Source: Actinomycetales bacterium
GTDB taxonomy: Bacteria > Actinomycetota > Actinomycetes > Mycobacteriales > Micromonosporaceae
Assembly (NCBI GenBank): GCA_002919305.1
Contig: PKFB01000060.1
Coordinates: forward strand, 1 to 64,000
DNA: 64,000 nucleotides
Direction: 5' to 3'
Shown: in pieces, positions 43,145 through 51,768 of the stretch
How positions within the stretch are numbered: position 1 is the first letter of the stretch
Layout of the letters: each line of letters starts with the position of its first letter
Made by a program: the position numbers and the translations under genes
Notes under the pieces: model-generated
The model's database searches: none
Told to the model about the DNA's origin: nothing
Seen by the model: only the letters and a program-made list of their open reading frames with translations

Positions 43145-44716
43145 ATGTCCCTACCCCGGCGCCGTTTTCGTTGGCTTGGGCAACGCGGCGCACGTGCCCT
43201 GGTCCTGATGACCGTGTTTGTGTGCGCCGCGTGCGGCCTGGTGTATGAACTCGCCCTCGTCGCGTTGGGTAGCTATCTGATCGGCGACACGGTCGGTCAG
43301 GCCTCGATCGTGTTGTCGGTGATGGTCTTCGCGATGGGGCTGGGTGCGTTGCTCGCCAAGCCGCTGCAGCGTCATGCGGCCGTCGCGTTCGCGCTGGTTG
43401 AGGTGGCGCTGGCGTTGCTCGGTGGCCTGTCGGTGCTGCTGCTGTACGCCGCGTTCGCCTGGCTCAATCTGTATCAACCAGCCCTGGTCGTCATGGCGCT
43501 GGTGGTCGGGCTGCTGATCGGCGCCGAGATTCCGTTGTTGATGGTCCTACTGCAGGACATCCGCTCGCAAGACGCCGGTAGCGCGGTAGCGGATATGTTT
43601 GCCGCCGACTATGTGGGCGCGCTGTTGGGTGGTCTGGCCTTCCCGTTTCTGCTGCTGCCGGCCTTCGGGCAATTACAAGGGGCCCTGGTGGTCGGCGCGG
43701 TCAACGCGTTAGCCGGGCTGGGGTTGATCCTGCTGGTGTTCCGGCGCCGGCTGCGTCGCCGGAACATAACCGGGCTGACAGCGGCGGTGGTGGCCGTCAT
43801 GGTCGTCCTTGGCGTCTCTTTCGCCTTCGCTGACGACTTCGAGGTCACCGCGCGGCAAGCCCTCTACGACGATCCCATCGTGTACGCGGAGCAGACCCCG
43901 TACCAGGAGATCGTGATCACGGAGTCGTTCTCGCTCGCCGGTGACTCCGATGTGCGGCTCTACCTCAACGGGGATCTGCAGTTCAGTTCAATCGACGAGT
44001 ACCGCTATCACGAGGCGCTGGTGCATCCGGCCATGGCCGGTACGCACCGGCGGGTCCTGGTCCTTGGGGGTGGGGACGGGCTCGCGTTACGTGAGATTCT
44101 GCGTTACCCGGACACGCGTCAGGTCACCTTGGTGGATCTTGATCCCGCGATCATCGACCTCGCCCGCCACGAGCCACGGTTGACGACGCTCAACCGGAAT
44201 GCTTTCGACGATCCCCGTGTTCGGGTGGTCATCGCTGATGCGTTCTCATGGGTGCGCGACAACACCGAGCAGTTCGACGTTGTGGTGGTGGATCTCCCGG
44301 ACCCTGATTCCACGGCGACGGCCAAGCTGTACTCGGTGGAGTTTTACGGCATGCTGCGCCGCGCGCTCACCCCTGAGGGGCGGCTGGTGGTCCAATCGGG
44401 CTCGCCGTACTTCGCGCCCCGGTCCTACTGGTGTATCGAGGCTTCGTTGCGGGAGGCCGGATACATCGGCACCGTGCCATACCACGTGGATGTCCCCTCA
44501 TTTGGGGACTGGGGTTTCCATCTCGCGGTAAACGGACAGTCCACGCCCCAATTGCGTTTAGATCCCGAGGCTCCCTCGCTGTCCTTCTTGGACGAATCCG
44601 TGCTGGAGGCGGCGACGGTCTTTCCGGCTGACCGGCGGCGAGTCGAGGTGCCGCCATCCACTCTGATGCGGCCCAGAATCATTGAGTACGCCGGTGATGA
44701 GTGGCGTCATTACTGA
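43145..44716 (+). CDS. Membrane-bound spermidine-synthase-like (polyamine aminopropyltransferase family) protein
   Basis: Residues 1-~205 form seven membrane helices. Residues ~230-490 are a SpeE-fold methyltransferase-like domain with YHEALVHPAM, the SAM/dcSAM-binding GGGDGLALREILRYP, the acidic LVDLDPAIIDLARH, IADAFSWVRD, and VVVDLPDPDS. These match aminopropyltransferase active-site positions. Fusion to a membrane domain marks a distinct subfamily whose substrate is uncertain, and polyamine synthesis is unproven. It is the last gene of the DUF4178-DUF350 operon, which suggests an envelope-linked modification. Confidence 0.9.
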   Translation: MSLPRRRFRWLGQRGARALVLMTVFVCAACGLVYELALVALGSYLIGDTVGQASIVLSVMVFAMGLGALLAKPLQRHAAVAFALVEVALALLGGLSVLLLYAAFAWLNLYQPALVVMALVVGLLIGAEIPLLMVLLQDIRSQDAGSAVADMFAADYVGALLGGLAFPFLLLPAFGQLQGALVVGAVNALAGLGLILLVFRRRLRRRNITGLTAAVVAVMVVLGVSFAFADDFEVTARQALYDDPIVYAEQTPYQEIVITESFSLAGDSDVRLYLNGDLQFSSIDEYRYHEALVHPAMAGTHRRVLVLGGGDGLALREILRYPDTRQVTLVDLDPAIIDLARHEPRLTTLNRNAFDDPRVRVVIADAFSWVRDNTEQFDVVVVDLPDPDSTATAKLYSVEFYGMLRRALTPEGRLVVQSGSPYFAPRSYWCIEASLREAGYIGTVPYHVDVPSFGDWGFHLAVNGQSTPQLRLDPEAPSLSFLDESVLEAATVFPADRRRVEVPPSTLMRPRIIEYAGDEWRHY

Positions 44717-45047
44717 GCTGTGTTCAGATCCTGGCCTGTGAGGAGTAGGGGAGCGAGGGCAAGCGTCGAATCCGCGTACCCGAGCTTTATTCGGATCTTG
44801 TCCTAAGGGCACAGGCAGCCGGGAGCCGAGATCCCGAATAATGATCATTATCTGAACGCTGGTGAGAGCCCGCCCGATTTACAGCGCCGGGTAGCGTGAG
44901 AGACAAGGTGTCGAGTAAGCCTCATCTGAGGCTTTGTTGGGGTTCCGTTCGGCTCCACGCTGTGGAACAGGTGAGCGACACAGCCCTTGACACGCCTGAC
45001 AGGTGGGTTGAGTTTGCGAGATAGCGAGGTACGGCTACGGTCTTGCC
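44717..45047. other. Intergenic stretch with a 14-bp palindrome
   Basis: No gene is seen. ATAATGATCATTAT at 44838-44851 is a perfect palindrome in an otherwise GC-rich stretch, about 200 bp before the next start. It resembles half of a Fur/Zur-type box but does not match a full consensus. Confidence 0.5.
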
Positions 45048-45641
45048 GTGACGTACTCCGTTCCTCCGCCTCCGCCGTTCGCCGCGTACCCCGTCCCAGG
45101 GCAGGCGCCTCGGCCGCCGCGGCCTTGGGCGGTTGCTGTGGCGGTGACGTTGTTGTTCGTCGGGATCGCCTTCTTGTTCATCGACGCGGCCACCCTGATG
45201 GCCTTCCACGATGAATTCATGCGCAACATTGAGCAAGCCGGACAGGCTACGGATACCTCGACCCCGCAGATCCAAGAGGCTCAAGGGATCGTAACCGGCC
45301 TGGCCATAAGCTCGGTCTGCGCTGTCGTGGTGTTTTCCCTGGCGATTGCGCCGTTGACCATCTTCGTGCTGCGCGGCAGCAACGGATGTCGGATCGCGCT
45401 CCTTATCGTGATGGGGCTGGCGCTGCTGATCGCGGTTTGCTGTAGCGGCGGCCAGTACCTGCCGATCGAGACGGGGGATTTTGGAGAGACTTACCACGAG
45501 GCCAATCTGGACACTCGTCCGCCGATCTTCCTGATTTTCCCGATGCTGACGGCGGCGGCCTGGATCGCCGCATTCATCCTGCTGTTGGTGCCCGCGTCCA
45601 ATCGATTCTTCCGGCCCCGCACGACAGCGGGAGGGAGTTGA
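45048..45641 (+). CDS. Pro-rich small membrane protein, paralogue 1
   Basis: The protein is 197 residues and starts with GTG. A Pro-rich cytoplasmic N-terminus (SVPPPPPFAAYPVPGQAPRPPRP) is followed by four helices, the last ending in PASNRFFRPR. The SNRFF-type ending and layout recur in two proteins downstream (45742 and 47295), so this is a local family. Function is unknown. Confidence 0.75.
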   Translation: MTYSVPPPPPFAAYPVPGQAPRPPRPWAVAVAVTLLFVGIAFLFIDAATLMAFHDEFMRNIEQAGQATDTSTPQIQEAQGIVTGLAISSVCAVVVFSLAIAPLTIFVLRGSNGCRIALLIVMGLALLIAVCCSGGQYLPIETGDFGETYHEANLDTRPPIFLIFPMLTAAAWIAAFILLLVPASNRFFRPRTTAGGS

Positions 45642-45741
45642 GGATGAGACGGAAGCGTCCAAACTCCTGCTCGAAGAGGAGGCGGGGCGGGGTTCGGGTC
45701 GATACCTTGTGGACGTTCCGGAAACTCATACGGAGGCAATA

Positions 45742-46284
45742 ATGACATTCCCACCCAGCACCCCTCCGCCAGACGCTCCGGCGCCAGCTCCACGGCAGCG
45801 TCCCAGCACGGTTACATACGCCGTCTTCGCGCAGGTCGCACTGGCGGTGTTGGGTTTGATCAGCGTCGTGTTCAATCTGGCGACCACGGATACCCTCAAC
45901 CAGGCCATTGAGGAGTTCGCCGCTGACCAGAACGTCGAGATCAACACCAACAGCACCGGTGGCGGGGTGATCAGCATCCTGATCAGCCTGGTGATCGCGG
46001 CGGCTCTGATCACGCTGGCCTACTTCAACTACCGGGGTAACCGGGGTACCCGGATCGCTACCTGGGTGGTGGCTGGGCTCTTCCTGTGCTGCAACCTTTT
46101 CTCAGGAATCTTCAGCTTGCCGGTATACGGGTACACCCCGGGTTGGTATACGGCGGTCAGTTTGCTGCTGACGGGGTTGAACGTGATCGCACTGATCCTG
46201 GTGATCGTGCTGCTGGCGTTGCCGCCGTCCAACGAGTTCTTCCGTAAGCCGCCGGAGCAGTGGCAGCCGCCGGTCGGGTACTGA
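45742..46284 (+). CDS. Pro-rich small membrane protein, paralogue 2
   Basis: From ATG 45742, behind GGAGG, the product is 180 residues: a short Pro/Ala-rich N-terminus and four membrane helices ending LPPSNEFFRKPPEQWQPPVGY. It is the middle member of the local family and ends before a strong terminator, so it closes a transcription unit. Function is unknown. Confidence 0.78.
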   Translation: MTFPPSTPPPDAPAPAPRQRPSTVTYAVFAQVALAVLGLISVVFNLATTDTLNQAIEEFAADQNVEINTNSTGGGVISILISLVIAAALITLAYFNYRGNRGTRIATWVVAGLFLCCNLFSGIFSLPVYGYTPGWYTAVSLLLTGLNVIALILVIVLLALPPSNEFFRKPPEQWQPPVGY

Positions 46285-46392
46285 CCGGATGCTGAACCAC
46301 CTGTGGTGGCCGGTACCCCCCGGGGACCTGTTGATCGGGAAGTTTCTGGAGCGCCACGTGGCGCGTCGGCCCGATAACTTCATGGTTGACAT

Positions 46393-46426
46393 CGTGGGGG
46401 CGTCGGTGTGATCCGACGCCCCCACG
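46393..46426 (+). terminator. Terminator hairpin after Pro-rich membrane gene pair
   Basis: CGTGGGGGCGTCGG pairs perfectly with CCGACGCCCCCACG (14 bp) over a 6-nt loop. It lies between the stop at 46284 and the SDR start at 46490. No T tract follows. Confidence 0.8.
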
Positions 46427-46489
46427 ACCGTGCGCTGATGAACTGACGGACACGGGCATCTGGCGAGGTGCTCCGAGAGAGGAAACACC

Positions 46490-47263
46490 ATGGCGAGAGC
46501 GCTCATCACGGGCGCCACGGCTGGTATCGGGGCGGCTTTCGCCCGGCAGCTGGCCGCCGAAGGACTCGATCTCATCTTGGTCGCTCGGGACAGGGACCGA
46601 CTCGACGGGCTGGCGAAGCAGTTGAAGGACCAGTACGCCGTGGCCGTGGAGGTGCTGTCCGCGGATCTGACCACCGACGACGGCTGCGCCGCGGTGGAGG
46701 CCCGGCTCAGGGATGCGACCCGGCCCATCACTGTTCTGGTTAACAACGCGGGGATCGGCCTCGGCTCCGGTTTCCTCCGAACCTCAATTGAGGACGAGGA
46801 GCGGCTGTTACGGCTTAATGTCCGCGCTGTCCTGCGGCTTACTCACGCCGTGCTGCCGGTCATGCTCAAGCGGGGATACGGGTACATCGTCAATGTCTCT
46901 TCGGTCGCGGGGTTTGCGCCGGTGGCACCCGGCTCCACCTATTCGGCGAGTAAAGCGTGGGTTACCAACTTCAGTGAGTCCATCGCCGCGGTGGTCCGGG
47001 AACGCGGAATCCGGGTGATGGCGCTATGTCCGGGGTACACCCGAACAGAATTTCACCAGCGGGCAAATATCGACACCTTGACCATTCCCGCAATGATGTG
47101 GCTCGATGCCGATGATGTGGTACGGGTCGGCTTGAGGGATCTGCGACGAGGCAAGGTCGTCAGCGTGCCGACATGGCGTTACAAGGCGGCGGTGGGGCTG
47201 CTTCGTCTGCTCCCTCACCGAGTCGTCCAGGCTGTCACTCGGGACGCGCGTGGCAGGGAGTAG
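46490..47263 (+). CDS. Short-chain dehydrogenase/reductase
   Basis: A classical SDR of 257 residues. The cofactor motif is TGATAGIGAAFA near the N-terminus, followed by NNAGIG. The catalytic Ser-Tyr-Lys is in NVSSVAGFAPVAPGSTYSASK, and CPGYTRTEFH follows. The motif and the basic RDRDR after beta-2 suggest NADP(H) preference. The substrate is unknown; the sequence resembles the DltE/YqjQ-like SDR group. GAGAGGAAACACC precedes the ATG. It is followed at 31 bp by the third Pro-rich membrane gene. Confidence 0.9.
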   Translation: MARALITGATAGIGAAFARQLAAEGLDLILVARDRDRLDGLAKQLKDQYAVAVEVLSADLTTDDGCAAVEARLRDATRPITVLVNNAGIGLGSGFLRTSIEDEERLLRLNVRAVLRLTHAVLPVMLKRGYGYIVNVSSVAGFAPVAPGSTYSASKAWVTNFSESIAAVVRERGIRVMALCPGYTRTEFHQRANIDTLTIPAMMWLDADDVVRVGLRDLRRGKVVSVPTWRYKAAVGLLRLLPHRVVQAVTRDARGRE

Positions 47264-47294
47264 CCCCTGATCAGGACAACTGAAAGGGAAGGAC

Positions 47295-48113
47295 ATGACG
47301 TACGAGCCCGGTTCCATGCCGGGACAGCCGGGTGGGTACGGCCCACCGAGCGACCCCACAGTTCCCTACCAGCCAACACCGCCATCCGGACCGATGGGTA
47401 ACGCCGACTTTCCACCCGCGGGCTACTACCCACCGGGCGGTCCGTCACCAACCTCCGGTTCCCCTATCTCAGGGGCGCCGTTGTCTCCCGGATTCGATGG
47501 GCTCAACTACGGTGCGCCCGGATACCCACCTCCACCCCCTCCCTTCGCCTCTTCCTCACCGGCGCCTCCGGTATCGCGGCCCCCGGTCGTAACCACTGCG
47601 GTAGCTCTCACTTTCGCGGGGATACTCCTGTCGTTCGTCGGTGTGCTGCTGACGTGGATGTTTATCGACCAGATCGGCGAGGAGTTGGAGGAGGTTATCC
47701 GTAACGGGTTAGGCGACCCGGATTTTGTCGAGGACGTCCGCGCGCTTTATGACATATATAGCGGCTACGGGATTTTCATCCCTTTGGGATTCACGACGCT
47801 CGCCGCTGCGGGGGCGGCCATAGCAGCGATATTCGCGTTACGGGGCAGTAACGGTGGACGGGTCACGCTGTGCATCCTGATGGGACTCTTCGCGGCTTGG
47901 AAGCTGTGCTCTGGTACAGGCACGTTCTTCTACGGCGCCGCCCTCGACCAGCTGGTGGATGAGCCCGAGGTCCGTGCCACCGGTTTCGATTTCCCGACCG
48001 CTCTGATGTACGGACAGGCGACCGTCGATCTGCTGCTGATGGCCCTTGCGATCATGATCATGGTCATGCTTCTGGTGGGATCGGCCAATCGGTACTTCTC
48101 CCGACGGGCATAG
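47295..48113 (+). CDS. Pro-rich small membrane protein, paralogue 3
   Basis: The product is 272 residues. A long Pro/Gly/Ser/Tyr-rich N-terminal tail (~95 residues, YGPPSDPTVPYQPTPPSGP-like) precedes four helices that end in MLLVGSANRYFSRRA. The helix layout and the S-(A/N)-x-(R/E)-(F/Y)-F ending match the two upstream paralogues. This family often carries disordered Pro-rich tails facing the cytoplasm. Function is unknown. Confidence 0.78.
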   Translation: MTYEPGSMPGQPGGYGPPSDPTVPYQPTPPSGPMGNADFPPAGYYPPGGPSPTSGSPISGAPLSPGFDGLNYGAPGYPPPPPPFASSSPAPPVSRPPVVTTAVALTFAGILLSFVGVLLTWMFIDQIGEELEEVIRNGLGDPDFVEDVRALYDIYSGYGIFIPLGFTTLAAAGAAIAAIFALRGSNGGRVTLCILMGLFAAWKLCSGTGTFFYGAALDQLVDEPEVRATGFDFPTALMYGQATVDLLLMALAIMIMVMLLVGSANRYFSRRA

Positions 48114-48171
48114 GCACAGCCGGGAGTGACCGGTCGGGAGACGTCCCACGACCTCGCCGTAAGGTGGGGTC

Positions 48172-48708
48172 GTGGGCGATCGGGATGAATTGTTAAAGCT
48201 GATTCGTGAACTGGCGGTGGTCCGTGGCCGCGTGGTGCTCTCCAGCGGCCAGGAGGCCGACTACTACGTCGATCTGCGACGGATCACTCTGCACCACAGC
48301 GCCGCCCCGCTGGTGGGGCGGGTCATGCTGGACCTCACCGCGGACTGGGAGTACGACGCGGTCGGTGGACTGACTTTGGGAGCCGACCCGGTCGCTGCCG
48401 CGATGCTGCACGCCGCTGCAGGAGCGGGGCAGCGGCGGCTGGACGCATTCGTGGTCCGCAAAACGAATAAGACGCACGGTCTGCAGCGGCGCATCGAGGG
48501 ACCGGACGTGACCGGCCGCCGGGTGTTGGCCGTCGAGGACACCTCCACGACGGGGAGCAGTGTGCTCACCGCTGTGGAGGCGTTGCGCCAAGCCGGGGCC
48601 GAGGTGGTGGGCGTCGCGGTGGTGGTGGATCGAGGCGCGGGAGAGGCGATTCGGGCGGCTGGTTTGGAGTACCGGGCGGCCTACTCGCTAGCGGAAGTGG
48701 TGGAATAG
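48172..48708 (+). CDS. pyrE: Orotate phosphoribosyltransferase
   Basis: PyrE converts orotate and PRPP to OMP in pyrimidine synthesis. The 178-residue protein starts with GTG. It has the N-terminal LSSGQEADYYVDLRRITL orotate region, the flexible loop VRKTNKTHGLQRRIEG, and the PRPP motif RVLAVEDTSTTGSSVLTA. Length is normal for the actinobacterial form. The gene lies 58 bp after a membrane protein gene, in the same relative neighbourhood as Rv0382c of M. tuberculosis. Confidence 0.97.
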   Translation: MGDRDELLKLIRELAVVRGRVVLSSGQEADYYVDLRRITLHHSAAPLVGRVMLDLTADWEYDAVGGLTLGADPVAAAMLHAAAGAGQRRLDAFVVRKTNKTHGLQRRIEGPDVTGRRVLAVEDTSTTGSSVLTAVEALRQAGAEVVGVAVVVDRGAGEAIRAAGLEYRAAYSLAEVVE

Positions 48709-48734
48709 ATATGACTTTCATTCAAAATCGGGAA

Positions 48735-48748
48735 TATTTGAGCAAATA
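48735..48748. promoter_or_regulatory. Candidate ArsR operator
   Basis: TATTTG-AG-CAAATA is a perfect 6-2-6 inverted repeat in an AT-rich island, flanked by GGAA and TTCC that extend the symmetry. It is 26 bp before the GTG of the ArsR gene. Size and AT-richness fit ArsR/SmtB operators, so autoregulation is likely. Confidence 0.6.
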
Positions 48749-48774
48749 GATTCCGGGGCTGCGAGGATAGTCTC

Positions 48775-49146
48775 GTGGCTACCACGCTCGCTGAAACCGT
48801 GCTACCTGGATCTCCACTAACCGGTCAGCCACTCGACCGCGACGAGGCCGAGCGGCTGGCGAATGTCCTGAAGGCACTCGCTGACCCAACCCGGCTCCGC
48901 CTGTTGAGTCTGGTTCAGGCGTCCGATCACGGGGAGGCCTGTGTCTGTGAGCTCACTGAACCGCTGGGTATCAGCCAGCCGACCGTGAGCCACCACCTGA
49001 GGATCCTCGCCGACGCAGGGCTACTGCAACGCGAGAAGAGGGGTGTCTGGGCGTATTACCGGCTGGTGCCGGGGACCCTGACGACAATCGCGGGGTTGCT
49101 CACGCCACCGCGTCGCAGGGGACGACGCTCAGCGGCACGCCGGTAG
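48775..49146 (+). CDS. ArsR/SmtB-family metalloregulator
   Basis: A winged-HTH repressor of 123 residues that starts with GTG. Residues 21-100 form the HTH (DEAERLANVLKALADPTRLRLLSLV to SQPTVSHHLRILADAGLLQREKRGVWAYY). The alpha3 motif reads E-A-C-V-C-E-L with Cys56 and Cys58, like the arsenite-sensing ELCVCDL motif of ArsR. A basic tail follows. No arsenic resistance gene is adjacent, so its target may be distant or only itself. A palindromic operator lies directly upstream. Confidence 0.9.
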   Translation: MATTLAETVLPGSPLTGQPLDRDEAERLANVLKALADPTRLRLLSLVQASDHGEACVCELTEPLGISQPTVSHHLRILADAGLLQREKRGVWAYYRLVPGTLTTIAGLLTPPRRRGRRSAARR

Positions 49147-49208
49147 GACATCGGTGCTCACGGCACGCCGCCGTATCCACGGGGGGCAGGTCAGCAGCGG
49201 CCCGGTCG

Positions 49209-50549
49209 TCAGGGTGTCTGGGTGCGGATGTCATTGACCGTCTGGTTGATCCGCGACGCCCAGTCGGTCGGGCCGCTTCCCACCACCATCACCTGCCACC
49301 TGAGTTCTTCGGCTCCCTCCTCACCGAAGTAGTGGCTCATTGTGATCCTGTAGCCCTCAACAGGGAGCCCGCCACTGACCGCGGCATCGTAGGTTTCTAT
49401 CGCCAAACGGGTCGTCGCGTCGTAGGCGACATAGTTCACGGCGCGTTCTTCTGTGGGAAGACGCTGGTCGAGTTCTGCCTGCTCGTTCTGATCACAGCCT
49501 TGTTGACATTCCCGCACCAGAACGGTGATCTGCACTTCCAGGCCTGAAGCGGTGTCAACCGAGCAGCTCACGTGGAGTTCCTCAGGGGCGTTCCGGTAGT
49601 TCGCTGAGCAGAAAAACAGCTCCTCAGGCACCCGGAACGCGAAGGGCCAACCGGGTAGGGATATCAGGTGGGTGGGGTCAGTCTCGCTGAATGCCGACCC
49701 GGCGACCTCTACAGTGGGGTGATTCTCTAGCCGGGGAAGCGCGCCGCTTAGGCCCGCGTCATTGCTCCCGTAATCCTCGTCTTCCCTGACTCCTTCCCGG
49801 AGGGGTGGGCTCGCACCCGGTGTCGCCTGGTTGAACCCACCGGCAAGCTCTGAGCCCTCATCACCGCTGTTGAGGAAGACAAAGCCGCCCACAACGATCG
49901 CCAGCACGACGGCCATCGCCGCTACGATCCAGCCCCACACATGGTTCCGACCCCGGGGCTTCGACGAGGGCGGTGGGGCTCCAGGGCTGCTGACCGGTGG
50001 CCTGCCGAAAGAACCAGTGTGCCTGCCGCCCGACGGTGGGGGAGGAGCGGCTGACCGTGGGGGAGGGCCGGTGCGGGCGGCGTTGGCTGGGGCGTTGGCC
50101 GCTGGAACGGCACCGGGAGGTCTCGGCGCCGATGCGCTCTGGGGCCTGACCACCGGTATCGCACCGGTGCCCGGATCGGTGAAACTTCCTTGCCCCATCA
50201 GCAGCCGGTCCAGTAGGCGCTCGACGCCCCGTTTACCTGGCTCACGTAATGTGGCGACCCAAGGCTCAGGGCTCTCCAGATCCATATCGCTGATGGGGGA
50301 ATCCCCTGGCCCCTGGGTGGCACGTGCCCACTCCACGGCGCTGGCTAGGGCCGCGCGTCGGGCCGGGTTCCGAGAAGAGGCCAACCCCAGGGTCAGGACC
50401 GTGACCGGCTGATCCTGAGTGTCGATGGCCGTGCAGATCTCATACGGTCCCTCGACGCGGACCGTCGTGACATCGCGGAACTGTCCCAGCTCACGCATCG
50501 ATGCCTCCGCCAGTCCGTGATTCTCCGGCTGGCCGATTATGTATCGCAC
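49209..50549 (-). CDS. Hypothetical single-pass protein with Pro-rich linker
   Basis: The 446-residue protein has a cytoplasmic N-terminal domain (~1-125, MRYIIGQPENHGLAEASMRELGQF), a Pro/Ala/Ser-rich linker (~127-205), one membrane helix (VWGWIVAAMAVVLAIVVGGFVFL, ~210-232), and a ~210-residue extracytoplasmic domain with Cys at YFCSANYR, VSCSV and RECQQGCDQ. I do not recognise the family. The layout recalls EccB-like or anti-sigma-like anchored proteins, but motif evidence is lacking. It converges on arsR and is divergent from the DedA gene. Confidence 0.75.
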   Translation of the reverse strand: MRYIIGQPENHGLAEASMRELGQFRDVTTVRVEGPYEICTAIDTQDQPVTVLTLGLASSRNPARRAALASAVEWARATQGPGDSPISDMDLESPEPWVATLREPGKRGVERLLDRLLMGQGSFTDPGTGAIPVVRPQSASAPRPPGAVPAANAPANAARTGPPPRSAAPPPPSGGRHTGSFGRPPVSSPGAPPPSSKPRGRNHVWGWIVAAMAVVLAIVVGGFVFLNSGDEGSELAGGFNQATPGASPPLREGVREDEDYGSNDAGLSGALPRLENHPTVEVAGSAFSETDPTHLISLPGWPFAFRVPEELFFCSANYRNAPEELHVSCSVDTASGLEVQITVLVRECQQGCDQNEQAELDQRLPTEERAVNYVAYDATTRLAIETYDAAVSGGLPVEGYRITMSHYFGEEGAEELRWQVMVVGSGPTDWASRINQTVNDIRTQTP

Positions 50550-50668
50550 ACGCCACTAGATGCCGCACCCCCGGCGTCTAGGCCGACGGCGTGCCGGACA
50601 CAACGCCGCTATGTGGCGCTACTCTCTTACGGACAGGTCGGACTGTGAGGCAATCCGGAGGTCATCTC

Positions 50669-51631
50669 GTGCTGTCAGCGTCGGCTCCACTCGCCCTCGG
50701 CCCGAGTTTTCTTGATCCGGATCACCTCATCGAAGCGTTCGGCCTCCTGGGCATCTTGGTTATCGTCTTCGCCGAGTCTGGTCTCCTCATCGGGTTTTTC
50801 CTGCCCGGTGACTCGCTCCTGTTCACTGCCGGACTGCTGGTCGCCAATGGCGAGTACATCAGTTCGCCGATCTGGCTGGTGTGTGGATTAATCACAATCG
50901 CCGCGATCCTTGGTGACCAAGTAGGGTACCTGTTCGGCCGCAAAGTCGGACCCGCCCTGTTCCGCCGTCCGGACTCACGGTTCTTCAAACAGGAGAACGT
51001 CGAAAAGGCCCACCAGTTCTTCGAGAAGTACGGCGCCCGCTCGATCGTGCTGGCGCGATTCGTCCCGATCGTACGGACCTTCACCCCGATCATCGCTGGC
51101 GTTTGCCAGATGAACTACCGGGTCTTTGTCCTCTTCAACATCATCGGTGGTGTCTTGTGGGGGACCGGGGTCACCCTGCTTGGGTACTTCCTCGGACAGA
51201 TCCAGTTCATCCGGGAGCACATCGAGCTGATCCTCATCCTGATTGTGGTTATCTCCGTGGTCCCGATCGGGATTGAACTCCTGCGCAGTCAACTGGCGGC
51301 CCGCAAGCAGGCGACAACGACTGCTCCTAGCTCACCAAGCCCAGCGCCGGCTGGTTCTGCGGCGCCCGGACACACGATGCCTACCCCCGCGATCTCTGAC
51401 TTCACGGTGCCCATCCCGACGGAGACGGACAGCGAGGAGGCGACCGTCGCGATGCCAAACCCGGCGACGGCTGGCTCCACGTCGATCGCGGACAGTGAGC
51501 AGGCGACCATCACGATGCCGGCCGTCTCCTCCCAGGGAGTACCGCCGCCTCCGGCGTCCCCGACTCGGCCCTTGCCGCCGACGGTGAACGGCCCTCACCA
51601 GTACCCCACCGGCCAGTACCCCAACAGATAG
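50669..51631 (+). CDS. DedA/VTT-domain membrane protein
   Basis: From the GTG at 50669 (GGAGGT 6 bp before) the product is 320 residues. The DedA domain includes FAESGLLIGFFLPGDSLLFTAGLL, GYLFGRKVGP, FFEKYGARSIVLARFVPIVRTFTPIIAG, and four to five helices. DedA proteins act in phospholipid or undecaprenyl-phosphate recycling. The C-terminal ~100 residues are a Pro/Thr/Ala-rich tail with two similar T-x-A/T-M-P segments. An upstream in-frame GTG at 50591 lacks a ribosome site. The locus corresponds to Rv0364 in M. tuberculosis by neighbourhood. Confidence 0.92.
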   Translation: MLSASAPLALGPSFLDPDHLIEAFGLLGILVIVFAESGLLIGFFLPGDSLLFTAGLLVANGEYISSPIWLVCGLITIAAILGDQVGYLFGRKVGPALFRRPDSRFFKQENVEKAHQFFEKYGARSIVLARFVPIVRTFTPIIAGVCQMNYRVFVLFNIIGGVLWGTGVTLLGYFLGQIQFIREHIELILILIVVISVVPIGIELLRSQLAARKQATTTAPSSPSPAPAGSAAPGHTMPTPAISDFTVPIPTETDSEEATVAMPNPATAGSTSIADSEQATITMPAVSSQGVPPPPASPTRPLPPTVNGPHQYPTGQYPNR

Positions 51632-51768
51632 ACAAATAAATATCGGTAGATAACGCCGGAACGGCGGGACCACGCTGAGCACCTGGTACTGGCGGTCTGG
51701 ACGGTCACGGCGGCGGATCCGCGTCTGGCAGGTTCGCGCGTACTCTCGGTGGAGAGGAGGCGAGCACG

